64,000 nucleotides of DNA from Pohlia nutans (GCA_022496805.1 CM040104.1:3013650-3077649); one strand, 5' to 3'. Positions 23,157 through 35,900 are shown, counted from the first letter of the stretch. Notes: generated from the sequence alone by a model not told the origin. Program-made: numbers and translations.

Positions 23157-26100
23157 CAATAGGAAAAAACACTCTCACGCTATCATTTAAGTGGACTATG
23201 ATATAACAAAACATGAATGAAGGAGAATATAGATTCTCCTATGACGCTACCGGTGTAGTACCATCGTCTTAGCGATATAGGGTACTATAAGTATGAACAA
23301 GTCAACTCTATTTTTGAATGTGACCTTCACATGGATCGAGTGCTATTACCATTGACTAATGCTATGGTACGTTACATTATGATACAGTGATAAGAAATCC
23401 CTTCAAAGGTTTGAACACGAATTGAAAGACAACAATTGTCCGAGAGAGAGGAAGGAGAAGATGTTGGCACCCAATCCTCCACAATGATTCATGAAACTGC
23501 TTAAATGCAACTCAATAGTAGATTATAACATATGGTTAGAATGATGTCTTTGGGATATGGTGTATTCTACACTTTTATACGGTAGTTATATAAAAAGATG
23601 CAATATATTGTTTTGTACTGGTCATCTGTCAAATTGTAATAGCACAATACAATACGAATCATTGTGTTGCGGGTTATGTTGCCTTACTATTAAACAAAAA
23701 TGAATTATGAGTGTATGTTGCATCAAAGTACACACAATTGAAGTCCTCTAATTTTTTAAGGGGTAAAATATTTTAGAAATGCCAGTTTTGACTTTGTCTA
23801 ATTCAAACCAATAGTGCACTAGTTTAAGTGCATGAACTGTGAATTCCGTGTTTTTAGGATTAAGACTACATTTTTTATTCAAAAAATAATTGATTGTCGC
23901 ACCATTGTTGCCTTATAAATAAACATATTTATTTATTTATTTTTAAAAAAATCAAAAGCTCTAAAGGTAAGGTGGTATTGTTTCATATATTGGCAAGATT
24001 AAAAACAATGAAAGTCTCATAACTTATGATTTCTATATGGTTATACATGTTTGCACTTGGTCTTAGGAGTGGTCTCAAAAAAGAAAATTCAACCCAAAAG
24101 TACAATCTAACCTCGATAATATGACACTTGATAATATTAAATACATCTATTGGATGTGAACTCACTTTTCCGTCGATTTAGAATCTGGACAGTCCCTCAA
24201 CGGATTAGAGTTGTTGTGCATTGAGACTAAACGATACTAAGCTGATTGCGAGTTGTGTGGTTGATAGATGCTAAAAATCATATTCAAATGGTCTCTAATT
24301 TCATTTTGGACAATCATTGGGACTTTAATGAAGTAGTTTTGACAATCCAAAGATTGTTGAAGAAGCTAAACTGAATAAGAGTTGCAAAGCTCGATAGATA
24401 TTGACAATTTGTTTCATCATAAGTAAATTGATGTACCTACTTTTATTTTCAATTATTGTGGAGCTGAAATTTATTTTTCAACTTCAATCTTGTATGATTC
24501 ACATATAGAAAACAATAAAAGTAGATTTTCAAGTGATTTTGATGAGTTTTTTGTAATCCCTCGATAATGCGATGTCGGGTAGAGAGGGTTTTGCTATGGG
24601 AAAAGGCAGGGTTCCTAACTGCAACTAGTTTGAGTTCAAAGTATGGAGAAACATCATAGTGCAAATTGTTGTTTATGCCTTTAAAATACTAAAAGTTATA
24701 TTTTACATTACAAAAGAAACAAGTTGCATAGAGGTTGAACTCTCAAAACTACTGTCAATACTCAAATGAATGCCACATGTGCATTACTACTCCAAATCAA
24801 GCTTGCTATGACTTCTTAGAAAGCTAACACAAAGATACATAATTTATAAAAATTTCAAAACAAAATAGTTTATCAATCAATATATATAGCGTGCTGAAGT
24901 TGAGGCTTCAAAATTCGTTAGCAGTTGTACACCTCTCTACTTCAGAGCATGTATAATATTCATAAATAATCCAAATACTTGGCGCTATAGCTAATTGAAA
25001 ATCTTATTTTATTTTCCATGTCCCATCAAGAAGTTAGCTCAAGTAGTGATACTGTCCAGTTTTTATAACTCCTCAAAAATGGAACTCCTAAAAGATGCGA
25101 AATTTCTAAACCCCCTCACTTATACATTCATAACTTTTACATACAGACTCCAAAATAAGATTTTAATAACTTTTAAAAAAGCTATAAATCTGATACAAAC
25201 ACTCACCAAATTGTTTCAACATAATAATCTTTGTACAAATTTCTAAAAGCTCTCAAAGGTCAGGCTCTTGAATTCCGACGACAGTAAACCACTATTCACT
25301 ACACAAGCCATAACTTTCTCATAACAACTCCAAATGAAGAGTGTCACACACCATTGGAATCACAACAAAAATAAACATTCTCACAAAAGTTCATTGAAAT
25401 CCAAAATATACACAGTAAGTTGCTTCTCCTTAAACACACGACACAAACTAAATTACACGATTGTACTAAAGAATGGATACAAGAGAGAATGGGGTTCGGG
25501 AGAGAATGAGGTTCGGGAGAGAAAGGCTCCCCCTTATCATGCCACAAGGGGGGACACATAAGCCCATACAATGCCACATGGGCACCCAAAAACTAATCGG
25601 GTGACCCAAATACTCCCCATACCTCTATTCATTCACTTATTTTAATGATAAACTCACAAAAAACTAAAAGAAAGGTAAAACAATTTTCGCCTTTCTTTTC
25701 AACAACTTTCAAAACTCAAATTAAATATCAAACTCATTCTAAGAAGATAAATTTAAGGTTTAACTCTTGTTAGTCAATAAACAAGGCAATTAAAGTCTTG
25801 TAGAGATCATGAATCAATCCACAATCTTTCCCTAATGTTCCTTATTCATTTATTCTTTAAATGAGATATTTTAAACCTCATCAAAATAACAATACTATAA
25901 TTTTTTACATTATATATGCATTTGCATTGCGACAGGGACACTTTACCCCATTTGTCATATTATCAAAAATACAACACCTCAATAATATGACACTTTTCTT
26001 GTTTTCTTTAAGTGTCATATTAAAATGGTTTAATAGTAGATCTCAGTTGATTCCTAAAATCTTTGTGGACACCACTCTTAACACCAAATGAGAACATATC

Positions 26101-26245
26101 TTTATGATTTCTATATATGGTTATAGAAATCATGATCTCTATATGATCCGTGCAAGTTTCCAACTTTACAACACATAATACATTATGTGAAATACTTAAG
26201 GCAAACATGGAAATGATTCCTAAGTCTTCATCAGAGTCACTAATG
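23157..26245. other. intergenic DNA, no gene seen
   Basis: After the possible continuation of the preceding remnant, no gene, RNA or element ends were found in about 3 kb of AT-rich DNA. Confidence 0.4.
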
Positions 26246-26877
26246 TTAACCCCTAAAGGACCGGGGGTGTTTTAGCTTAGCTCCTGTTTTCTTGATTAGC
26301 TCTTGTAGCAAGCTCAATTTCTTATTAGTGTGGGGTAATTTTCACGATCGGCACCGTTGAAACTAAAGAAGACTTACATAGCTTGTTTATGAAAAAGAGA
26401 TCAACAAGATCGCACAATTTTTGAGAAAATGCCACCGTTGAGAAGATTGATGGAAATTGTTACGGCAGGGGGTACTTCGTACTTATGCTGAAATCGGATT
26501 GCTTAGAAGTGCTCCAAAACATCTGAAATTTTTACCACATGTAAAGAACATCATGACCCTCATGTGGAATTTTTTTCGTCAAATTCTGAGGTGTGGAAAA
26601 AAAGATATGGGACTCTGAAGTCTCCAAACAATGAGATATCATAGTGTATGATAAAGTGAAACCTCGACGCTAGTCTCAAAGAATGCTCTTCTCAAAGAAT
26701 TCGCCAAAAATCCAATTCTTCATCATTTTCCGATCGGGAAAAACCATTGGATCCATCTCGCAAAAACAGCTAGGGTCCTCTCCCGCAAATTTGGGCTTCT
26801 TTGGAACAATCTCATCCAATTTGCACTTTTCTACATTCAAAAGCCCCCTGGGGGCCTTACGGTCCTTTAGGGGTTAA
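26246..26877. mobile_element. TTAA-flanked MITE, subfamily C
   Basis: TTAA at 26246-26249 and 26874-26877. Ends read CCCCTAAAGGACCGGGGG and, reversed, CCCCTAAAGGACCGTAAGG, so about 12 bp of perfect inverted repeat. It matches 39588-40169 in opposite orientation, including TTGTAGCAAGCTCAATT near the left end, and 51363-51856. No coding content. Confidence 0.9.
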
Positions 26878-27524
26878 CAATGTATAAATCAAAACTTAAA
26901 AGGGGCTTCTTAACCAATAAGAACAAGGTCCAGAGATAAAGTGGTCAATACCAGTCATTTTTTAGGTGGCAAAACATAGCAAGAAAGTGGAACTAGTTTT
27001 TAAAAGTACAAAATTTGAACAAAACACGATTTTTTATCACCAACAATTCATCCATTCATCCATTTTGACTTATTTGCATCCACTTATATCTACTTCTGAA
27101 AATTTTCATTCATTTATGATGATTTTCAATCATAGGAGTTATTGCCCAAAAATACTAAAAGCCACGTGAGGGAAAGGAAGGTCATTAGCTTCAATTTGAG
27201 GTGAAATTTGAAAAACTTATAAAATAAATAATTTCAAAATCGCCCAATTTGAAGAATATACTTAGAATATATTCAAAATATACTTAAAATATTTTAAAAG
27301 CTAATGAATATCCTAAAAATATTTGCATTATTTCATAGCCACCCTCTAAATATCATTTTCCCACACGACGGCATTTAATTTACACTAAGTAATTTCCCAT
27401 GGATGTTCATCTATTTATGATAGTTACATCCAAAATTATGATGAAAGGACAATTTTTTTGATTTGCAGGTGCCACTTGCTCAAAGAATGAAAAATTACAA
27501 AAAAAATCTTTGACATATACAATC

Positions 27525-27665
27525 ACTACTAGAGTGTCTACCTTCGAAGGGGGTAGTAGTCCTACACCAATGGTTCTTTGTCCAGTGGACATTGTTCAAT
27601 GGGTGGGTCGAACATACACTTTATTCACGTTGGTCTCAAAAGAAGACTGGACTTGGAGAGAGACG
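27525..27665 (+). repeat. TTTATTCACG repeat family, plus-strand copy
   Basis: It contains CACCAATGGTTCTTTGTCCA and ACACTTTATTCACGTTGG followed by a weakened GGTCTC/GAAGACT stem. It matches 12690-12870 in opposite orientation. The left end reads CACTACTAGAGTGTCTACC, which resembles a CACTA terminus but has no partner. Confidence 0.7.
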
Positions 27666-28560
27666 CTACCTTATGAAAGGTGAATACACAAGCAAACACC
27701 GTGTATTAGTTTGGAGGCTATTTATCTAAATGTTTAGAATTTTCACCACCCTATGTTTACGTCGATTCCTAAATCCTCCCATTTTTTCCTACCCTAAATG
27801 TAGTTATAATTTTTCAAACTTCTTATTAAGCCAATCCCTTTTTTATTTATAATATTTACATTTAGTATAAATCTTTTGTAAGGTGTATGAAATTGCACAT
27901 ATTGGCAATTTAAAATCCAGGGAGAGTGAGCGTAGAGAAGGGAATTTTGAAAATTATAGATTGAGAATGAAAAATATTCCCCCCATCACTCTAGAAAAAC
28001 ATAATCATCGAGTGTCATCCAGGTTTAAGATGAAAATGTGCCATTTTTCATCCAATTTCTTTGGGGTTCTGAAAAATTGTTTACACTATATAAATTATAT
28101 CTTCCTTCACCTTATGTTGAACCCTTATTTATATATATATTTTCCATAAATGTAATAAGCCCCTACTTACCTATAAATGTATTTTGTTTATTTCAAATAC
28201 CCTATAGTAAATCAAAAAAATTCTAAATTTTATCTCCAACAAATAAAAAATACCCTAATTTTTCTCTCATGTTAATTTGAAATTTTCACCTAGTGTCCCC
28301 CCGAAGGACCGGAGCTCATCATCTATTTTGACACAACGTCTTTGATCATGTGAACCAAAATTTCCAACACTCTAAATTTCCAAGACTTCATACAACACTC
28401 ATAGTTCTCTTTTCAAGCTACCATAGGGGCGCTAGATCTTTTGCCATCAATCAAGTTGTTGCTACCTCAAGGAGGGTTGTTATATTGGACAGGTTTAAAT
28501 TTTCGAACATACCTTTCAACATTAGGGGAAATGTGGGGTCCCCAAAGGGCCCTCTAAGGC
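27666..28560. other. intergenic DNA, no gene seen
   Basis: Nothing is supported. Short overlapping frames have no domain. Confidence 0.4.
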
Positions 28561-28800
28561 AGCCCGGGTTAGGTGAACAAGCTGCCCCAACACCCCTCCG
28601 TTTGTGGCACCATTGGTGAAGGTCGCTGCCCACTGACAGTGTCGGAAGCCGCAGTGCTGGCAGCGTTGGCAGTGTTGGCAGTGCTGGCAACGTCGATTGG
28701 CTCGACCCACGGAACTGCCCTGCTGGCAGCGTCGTGGCACCATTGGTGCCAGCGTTGAAAACGTGCGGGCATACCTCAAATTTTTCTGCACGTGCCAACA
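28561..28800. repeat. GC-rich patch with TTGGCAGTG repeats
   Basis: A locally GC-rich block has about four copies of a 9-bp unit near TTGGCAGTG (28653-28690) and two copies of the partly palindromic GTGGCACCATTGGTG (28600s and 28734-28749). Several frames pass through it on both strands; none has recognisable domains. Confidence 0.6.
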
Positions 28801-28899
28801 CCAAAGGCCTTTTGGAGACCCCACCATTCTCCTAATGGCACAAACGAGTGGATATGATGGTCTTTTTTACTATAGTGTCCATTCCCGAGAGGGAAGAGT

Positions 28900-29023
28900 A
28901 GTTTTGTTCCAATGACCCTCTGTTTGGTGGGCACTGAGTCATTGACATTACGAACGGACACTTTATTCACGCCAGCCTCGAAAGAGGACCGGAGTTTCTA
29001 TCTATCTATCTATCTATCTATCT
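28900..29023 (+). repeat. TTTATTCACG hairpin repeat with (TCTA)n tail
   Basis: The block contains GACACTTTATTCACGCCAGC, the CCTCGAAAGAGGACCGG stem-loop and AGTTTC, followed by six or seven TCTA units at 28998-29023. The copy at 49315-49400 is nearly the same up to the tail. Confidence 0.8.
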
Positions 29024-29708
29024 AAGTCCTTTTGCCCTATTAGAATTGAACGAATTAGGGTTGTGATAGGAATATTATGTAGAATATTTTGATATAGGAG
29101 GCAGACGAGAGGTTTATTAGACTGGACAAGCAACCCATCAGACACCCTGACAACCTTGTTCGCAAGTTGTTCTAATTTCCAAAAGAAGATCAAGTTGAAA
29201 CTATGGCTTCTCTTCCACTATTTTGATCTTCAAATGAGAAGTCATAGTTGCACTTCAATTCTTCATAATAGGGGGTATCAGAGTGCGAGTTTCTAAAGCA
29301 AGAATCTCCTACACTGTTCCTACGTTGTCGCATCCGTAATCCACGTCACAATCGCGAGACTCTCACCAAAGCAGTTGCCCTTGTCTCACAAATTGAAATT
29401 GCGAGATTCTGCCACCGCCCTTCAAGGAGACAGAGGCCATGTCTTTTATCATTGGAAACTTGTTGCAAAATCTTATTGCAGAAGTGCATGCAAAAGTTGG
29501 GACAAATACTTGCACACTAATACTCCTTAATGCTTCAAAGGAGTCGCAGTTGCCAGTTCCGTTGATAAAACTTTTGGTAAAGCTAGCTAGTTGAAGGTGG
29601 TGTAGCTTTACAGAGACTATGAAAACGCTTCTTTTGCAAGAGTTACACAACTGGATAGTAAAAAAAAGCTGTAAAGGTAAACCTTGGGCAAATACTAACC
29701 TTCAATAA
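29024..29708. other. intergenic DNA, no gene seen
   Basis: A 95-codon minus frame at 29363-29650 has plausible composition but no recognisable domain or neighbours, so I leave it uncalled. Confidence 0.35.
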
Positions 29709-29987
29709 GGGAATGTCTTCATATGGGTACCACCTTTACGTGTCTCACATAGTGTGACTTTTGTTTAACTCATTTTATGTGTGTTAGAAATTCTGTCTTT
29801 AACACCATGTATATAGTTGCTATGTGTGTTAGAAATTCCATCTTTAACACCATGTATATAGTTGCTGCCATGGTGATTATAAGACCCTCTAATTTTTTTT
29901 ATTTTCCAATGTTTTTTTCTTACCAAAAAATATATTTCTCAAAAATCACACTATTTTTGGAGGGGTACCCATATCAGGCCATCACCC
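29709..29987. mobile_element. MITE copy 2 with internal 45-bp duplication
   Basis: Left end GGGAATGTCTTCATATGG, right end the complement of GGGTGATGGCCTGATATGG, as in copies 1 and 3. It is longer than its relatives because about 45 bp containing CTTTAACACCATGTATATAG is present twice in tandem. No clear target duplication. Confidence 0.75.
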
Positions 29988-30366
29988 AAGGCAGACTACG
30001 CAACTAGCTTGTTCTATAATGACATGACTGTCTTGGAAAACAATCAATGTGATATAAAACAATTAGTGTGATATAAACACTGCTTTCAAGTCACACGGTT
30101 TCTGTGATATGAATTGAGCTGAACCCGCACCTGCACAATATTGCGGTTGAAACCTTAAAATTTATCCAGGTACAAATGAACTTGATATCAATCTTTGGAT
30201 GTGTGAACTGCACTAAATACCAAAACTGAACATTCATTTGCAATATTTGCACTCATGAAGTCATACCTTGAACATGAATGAAAATAATGTAAAAGCGCTA
30301 CTTCAGGAGGATCGTTCTTTTATAAGAGAATTTTCTATTCCTTGAGGAACTTTGTTGTGTGTGGAT

Positions 30367-30913
30367 TTAACCCTTAAACGTACCACTCCTTTGTAGGAAA
30401 GTCAAACTACACAATTTAGCCTTCAAGATTTATCAAAATATATTTTGTAATATTTTTCATGCATGGAATTGAATGTTTCCTATCAGTCTTGAAATTTTCA
30501 GATTTTTTTGATTTAATACGGCCTTTTTAACAAATTTTTAAGTCAAATACTTCAAAAAATAAATTTTATTACAAAAAAGCTTTAAAAAATTAATATTTTT
30601 TTGGGAGCAGGTACAAATTACAATGGAGAATCACATGATATGTTTTCCATAGAAATTTTTTATTTACATTTTGAAATTCGAAAGGTGAACATCCTATGTA
30701 GTGTAATTCAAACCTTGAGCTACAAAGCTTGCACAAGCAATAAAATACTCAATAATTGGAATTTTTAAGATTAGAAAAGTAGAGTACAAACTAGAATTAA
30801 TAAACTTCATTTTCTTAGTTGGGTGTATTAGCAACAAAAGTCATCTTCAAGATCAAAATTGGGTTTGACCAACAAACGTCCAGAAACTGGACGCTGGGAC
30901 GTTTAGGGGTTAA
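30367..30913. mobile_element. TTAA-flanked MITE, subfamily A
   Basis: TTAA at 30367-30370 and 30910-30913. The right end shares the subfamily A block CCAGAAACTGGACGCTGGG followed by ACGTTTAGGGG; the left end is CCCTTAAACGTACC. Related to 32243-32829 and 45644-45977. Confidence 0.9.
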
Positions 30914-31027
30914 GCTACTAGCCTCTGGTCCAGTTGCTGAGGAACTATGATGCGTTTGCAAAAACAATTATATCAGAGCGTGTTCCACAATTTTGTTACA
31001 AATATAGCTATGCTTGCTTGACATACT

Positions 31028-31401
31028 CACTAGTAGAAATCATGACCGCATAAACTAGAGAAAAGACTCACAAGACGACCCCACATGGTTAATGGCTTGA
31101 TATGGGTACCCTCTCCAAAAATAGTGTGATTTTTGAGAAATATCTTTTTGGTGAGAAAAAAACATTGGAAAATTACAAACATTAGAGGGTGTTGTAGACA
31201 CCATGGCTGCAACTATATACATGGTGTTAAAGACAAAATTTCTAGCACACACTAAATGAGTTAGACATTAGTCACACTATGTGAGGCGCGTAAAAGTGAT
31301 ACCCATATCAGGTCATTCCCCACATAAAAAACTAAACAAGTTGTGAGTCTTTTTAAGTACACTTCTCTGGTCACTCTATATGGCTAGCGTTTCTACTAGT
31401 G
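31028..31401. mobile_element. 374-bp CACTA-like element carrying a nested MITE
   Basis: Ends are CACTAGTAGAAATCATGACC and the complement of CACTAGTAGAAACGC, flanked by ACT at 31025-31027 and 31402-31404. The 3-bp duplication and CACTA start fit a miniature CACTA element. Its own sequence is only about 135 bp; the rest is the MITE at 31087-31321. Confidence 0.8.
31087..31321. mobile_element. MITE copy 3, inserted in the CACTA-like element
   Basis: Ends GGTTAATGGCTTGATATGG and, reversed, GGGGAATGACCTGATATGG, with ACAT on both sides (31083-31086 and 31322-31325). It runs in the opposite orientation to copies 1 and 2. Confidence 0.8.
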
Positions 31402-31404
31402 ACT

Positions 31405-32242
31405 TGAACTCATAAATTATAATTACTTGACAACTTTTGAACAAGGAAGGAGACATGGTTGTTGGAATGTACAATTTCTAAAGACATTCTTCATAGTATG
31501 TCATGCATACAGATATAGTGAAGCCACATTTTGACAATGTATCTAGATTAGGTTATACAAATTGTGCAAGGATGGTTTTGTCACTAAGGTGGGTGTGCCA
31601 ATTTCCACCCAGCACCTTAAACCGCTCACTAGACCTATCCAAGCAGGAGGTACATTATAGCTTCCAACCTCAAATTTCTATGTAATCATGGTGTACATTT
31701 TAGGATGAGTGGTTTTGGGTACACCTATGAGTTTCCCTTCCAAAATTCATAACTAATTCAATATTAATCCAAAATTAATTATTCCAATTGGTCCAATTTC
31801 CTAAATACTTTGCACATCTTCCAAGATTGATTCCCTTAATAACTCCCCAATGAACCTGCCAAATCTGAAATTTGTGCGGTTTCTGGGCCACCTACCTTAG
31901 AACTGTCATGCTAGACAGTGGCACGGGCGGGTCAACCTAGTCTATTATATAATACAAACCATGCATGCACGCAAGCAAAAATAGTTCCGCCACTAGAACT
32001 GTCGTGCCGGACTTTGACACAGGCCAACCTAGACATGTGAATTGACAGTGTAGGAGGACCCTCACTGTGCTCATGGTGGAAAATGGACTGGAAAATAGTG
32101 CATGTATGCAGTTGCTGGCGATGATTGGAAAGCAATTTGATGAAGGCAATGAGCGATTTGGGAAAGGCAGAGTGGTTGTATTGGGCAGACCATTTGGTGA
32201 TGCATATGAGCATTTTTGTTTTTTCAAACATCTGTTTCAGGT
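31405..32242. other. intergenic DNA, no gene seen
   Basis: Two overlapping minus-strand frames of 96-99 codons at 31932-32231 lack any recognisable domain and overlap each other; neither is called. Confidence 0.35.
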
Positions 32243-32829
32243 TTAACCCCTAAACGTACCAGGGTGTCCTTGGAATTGACAATTTGAGAAAAATCATCAT
32301 AAAATACTATTTAGAAGAATATTTTGGAATAGATATACAAATGAAAGTTCTAGATTTTGAATTTTAGATTCCATCCATACGGTTCGATTCACTAATACTA
32401 TCACCAATATTTAATTATAAAATTTGAAAGTTAAAGTTAAAAATTCCTTCTAAATTCGATTACAAACGAAATTTTAATATTTTTTAGTAAAATTTGTTGG
32501 AATGAATTTGAAATGAGATACTCTTAAACATGGTGATTCTTTGAAAAATTTGTGTTTCTTAAATCTATGACCTCATTTTTGCAAGGCCACTTTTGAACTA
32601 TGGTCAATGCAGTTTTGGCTTGGTCAACGACTTGACATACTTCTACATTTGTAATTTTAGAAAAATATGTAATCAAGTATGACTAAATCCAACCGTTAGA
32701 TAGGACGACAACTTGGTGAAGTATCTCCAAAATTTTAGATGACTTTCATCCAAACATTGATGAGAACTTAAGGAAGGTTTGAATCTGTTAGTCATCCAGT
32801 TTCTGGACGCTGTGACGTTTAGGGGTTAA
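32243..32829. mobile_element. TTAA-flanked MITE, subfamily A
   Basis: TTAA at 32243-32246 and 32826-32829; ends CCCCTAAACGTACC and, reversed, CCCCTAAACGTCACAGCG. The right end holds CATCCAGTTTCTGGACGCTG as in 45644-45977. No coding content. Confidence 0.92.
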
Positions 32830-33020
32830 GGGTTTTCACGGTCCAAACATCAATAGTTTCTGTTTGTATTTCATGAAACATCCATAGTTTCTGTTTGAAT
32901 CTCATGGCAGTATCTGTTTGTAATTTAGCAATTCACTAAAGTCTGCATGTATTAGGGGCAGCAATTGACAGCCATTTTACCACCACAACAGCCATTCTTG
33001 AAATTAGGGTATTATTTTGC

Positions 33021-33111
33021 AACTTGATGTCATATTAGATGACTAACATCTACTATCTGACTGATTAAACTTGATGTCGTATTAGATGACTAACATCTAC
33101 TATCTAATTAG
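33021..33111. repeat. 47-bp tandem duplication
   Basis: Two copies of a unit containing TTAGATGACTAACATCTAC (33021-33067 and 33068-33111). The following sequence to about 33230 is a diverged inverted relative of 36880-37030 (shared AACATATTTGACATTCGTC-like and GGGAGGTTTA-like words), so both may be pieces of one older repeat. Confidence 0.65.
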
Positions 33112-33229
33112 ACAAGTGTCAAATATGTCAGACAACTTGGATGAAATATATTCAAATATTTCAGGTATATTTTAAGAATATGCTTGTCTTACAAATAGGG
33201 AGGTTTATTAAACATGTCCCATAAGCGAG

Positions 33230-33607
33230 AGTTTGAACCCTCAACAAGGCCCCTACCATGTCGAGGGTTCAAATTCTCCTCTGGGGGCCTTGTCGAGGGT
33301 TCAGATTTTCTCTAATGGACACTTTGTTTAGTGATAGAGTTGGACAACCATGATTGAAAGCCACCAACTTTCTCAAGCTTTACAATCTACTCTTTGGTTT
33401 GTTCCCAAGAGACAGTCAAGCATGTCAATGTACTAGAGAACGCGTCGGTGGAGGCGCATACCTTTATATTAAAAGCACTGGCAGCTGTGCAAAATCCGCA
33501 AACGGGCCCGATTCTACCTCCTAAGCGTGTCTCAAATGTGACCGAATTTTGCCGCAAGTGCTTTTAACGACATTGGAATTCGAAGAGTGTTTGCCACGTT
33601 GTGCAAG
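33230..33607. other. intergenic DNA with GAGGGTTCAAATT duplicates
   Basis: A block near 33260-33310 repeats TGTCGAGGGTTCA twice within 40 bp. GGTTCAAATTC resembles a pol III B box, but no A box or tRNA fold is visible. Nothing else supported. Confidence 0.35.
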
Positions 33608-33610
33608 TTA

Positions 33611-33967
33611 GAGCATGGCCAACGACTCCCAACACTCCAAACTCACATCCAAGATGGAGTGTGAGAAGTGAAATATTCCCCAACAATAACTACCAATCGT
33701 GCTCAGAATATAGTGCATTGACCAATTACATACTTCCACTTTGTCAGTACTTGGGACAATCAATGATGGCATCAATCTTGGATAATCATAATCATCCTAA
33801 ACTTCATAAAGTGAGAGCATGGTCTTATGAGAGAATAAGACAAATCATTTGATGTGAGAACCACTCTCACCATGGTGTCAATGTTTTGTGAGCTAGAATC
33901 AAACTCCACACTCTAAAATGCATTTCATCATTCAAAAATTTGAGAATGGATGTTGTTGGCCATGCTC
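33611..33967. mobile_element. Tourist-like (PIF/Harbinger) MITE, 357 bp
   Basis: Inverted ends GAGCATGGCCAACGAC and the complement of GAGCATGGCCAACAAC are flanked by TTA at 33608-33610 and 33968-33970. The 3-bp TWA target and GAGCAT-type end are typical of Tourist-like MITEs. The 83-codon frame inside is not a gene. Confidence 0.88.
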
Positions 33968-34124
33968 TTACTAAATAGGAGGGATCAGAAGTATAATCAT
34001 GATTGTTTGAGTCAATCACACTGAGTTAATTAGGCACATGATTCCATTGCTAAACTTCAATTAATGAAGATGCGAGATTTACAGTCTTTGAGACTTGAGT
34101 CTTTTGTGAAGTAGAAATGGACTA

Positions 34125-34226
34125 GGTAATGTGCAAGTACCTCTTAGTTATGAGAAATAACCTTGTCGAGCTACGGGAGTGGCAAGAAAAGTTATTTTCA
34201 TAACCAAGGGCTGCTTGCACATTACC
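34125..34226. repeat. 102-bp fold-back hairpin
   Basis: GGTAATGTGCAAG at 34125-34137 pairs with CTTGCACATTACC at 34214-34226, and the inner CTTAGTTATGAGAAATAACC pairs with its near-complement at 34189-34208. A third copy of the inner arm lies at 34318-34342 in direct orientation. It could be a tiny MITE or a hairpin transcript source. Confidence 0.7.
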
Positions 34227-34342
34227 GGACATAACATCAATGGTTGGATCTTGTTCAATCTTCTTCAATGATGATTAATCAACGGTCACAAAAGAAAGGT
34301 ATCATAACTTCAAAGCAGACCTTGGTTATGGGAAATAACCTT

Positions 34343-35894
34343 GTCCTTCTAATCCAATGGTTGACTGCCATTACTACAGTTCTGGGCGGCATTGACGTTT
34401 ATGTGATGGGTGGTTGCAAGCTACGGTCACCCAAACTTTTTGTCGCGGCATGCAAATTTGTGCACTTACCCAATCTTTGGAAAATCATCAATAAATATTG
34501 GAATGGAATTTTGTGACGAAACAAATTGCATTGTTTCTAGAATTCTAAAGTTAAGATGTCTACCACAATAAAGTTTGCAAATTTTCAATCTTTCTATCCA
34601 AATTAAGCATTTCTACTTAGATTTGGTAGCGTGTCGCTTGTCAAAAGTGCACCTAATTTATGGGAAATGCTAGAAGGGGGTCAAATTTGAACTTCAAAAA
34701 TTTATAGCAACATACCACAAGTGTGTACAAAGGTACTATATTTTATTTTTTTGGGTACTACGCTTACTTATTTTTTAATTAATTGTTTGGTGATGTTTTT
34801 GTTTTTTAAGATTTTCGTGCAGTTAAAACTTTTTTTTGGATTTTTTTTTTGGAAATGAAATAATGGTTCAATTTCAAAGGTGGGATATGAAATGCATTTT
34901 TCATAAAACCTAGCTAAGGATGTTATGTAAAAAAGGCTCTAATTACCCCTACTCGGTAAAAAACAGAAAAGGCTATTGAGTAATGCCCAAAGACTTGAAA
35001 TTAACTTAACAATTGCTAAAGTGAAAGTATTAGCATAAACTCTATTTGGGATGGTGAAATTTTTGATCTAAATGAAAGTTGAGAGGTGCGCATTACTATG
35101 CTAGTGCACGAGCTGCATGGCCTTTAGCTGCACAAGCTGCACTCCCCACTTGGTAGACCGTAGCTTGCAATCACCCTGATCATCTTGTTTACAGAACATG
35201 TTATAAAGATTAGAGTCTCTGAGCATTTCTCTAACATAGAAGAATTCATGGGTGATGAGACTTGGTGGAGGCGGGGATTTTGGGCGTAAGAGGTCGTCAA
35301 TCCCATTCATTACAAAAAATTTCAGGACTCCAAAAGGCTGCGAACTCAACCAAACTACTATGCAAAATATTAATATAATAATATTAAAGTTAATTATTAA
35401 AGAAAATCACAAAAAAAAATTAAAAAATTCTAGTCTGACGTGGTCGAATGTTGCCACATCAGATTTTTTTAATTTTTTTCCTTAAATAAACATTTTTAAA
35501 TTTTAAATATTTAAATATTAATATATTAATATTTTTACATCACAGTTTGGCTAAGTTAGCAGCCTTTTGAAGGCTTGAAATCTTTTGAAATGTATATAGT
35601 TTGTTGGAAATTGGTTTCAGCTATTTGATGAATATGGTGTTGAATCACAGGATCATTGTAATCAATCATAATATATGGAAGAAGGTTTCCGGCAAAGGTC
35701 GAGGCCGCCTTAGACACCTTTAGGGACATGTGGTGCTGCTTTGACAATCTTGTTAGGTAAAAAGGTGAGAGCCCTATGTGGCAACTCACTGGTCCCTAAG
35801 CTAGTTTCTAGTTTCTAGTTTCTAGTTAGAATGTATATTTGTATGTTTTTTTATTGCAATAGTTTCTAACTATTTTATAATTTATAATTTATTT

Positions 35895-35900
<6 letters not shown>
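34343..35900. other. intergenic DNA, no gene seen
   Basis: Short frames at 34244-34516 and 35101-35349 (minus) have no recognisable domain. A triplet TTTCTAG run (TAGTTTCTAGTTTCTAG) lies near 35803-35827. Nothing else supported. Confidence 0.35.

Noticed and set aside
27524..27545. CACTACTAGAGTGTCTACC as a CACTA terminus
   Set aside because: No partner end; the sequence is also the left part of the TTTATTCACG repeat copy.
33255..33310. GAGGGTTCAAATT as a pol III B box of a tRNA
   Set aside because: No A box, anticodon arm or acceptor pairing; the words are part of a short local duplication.
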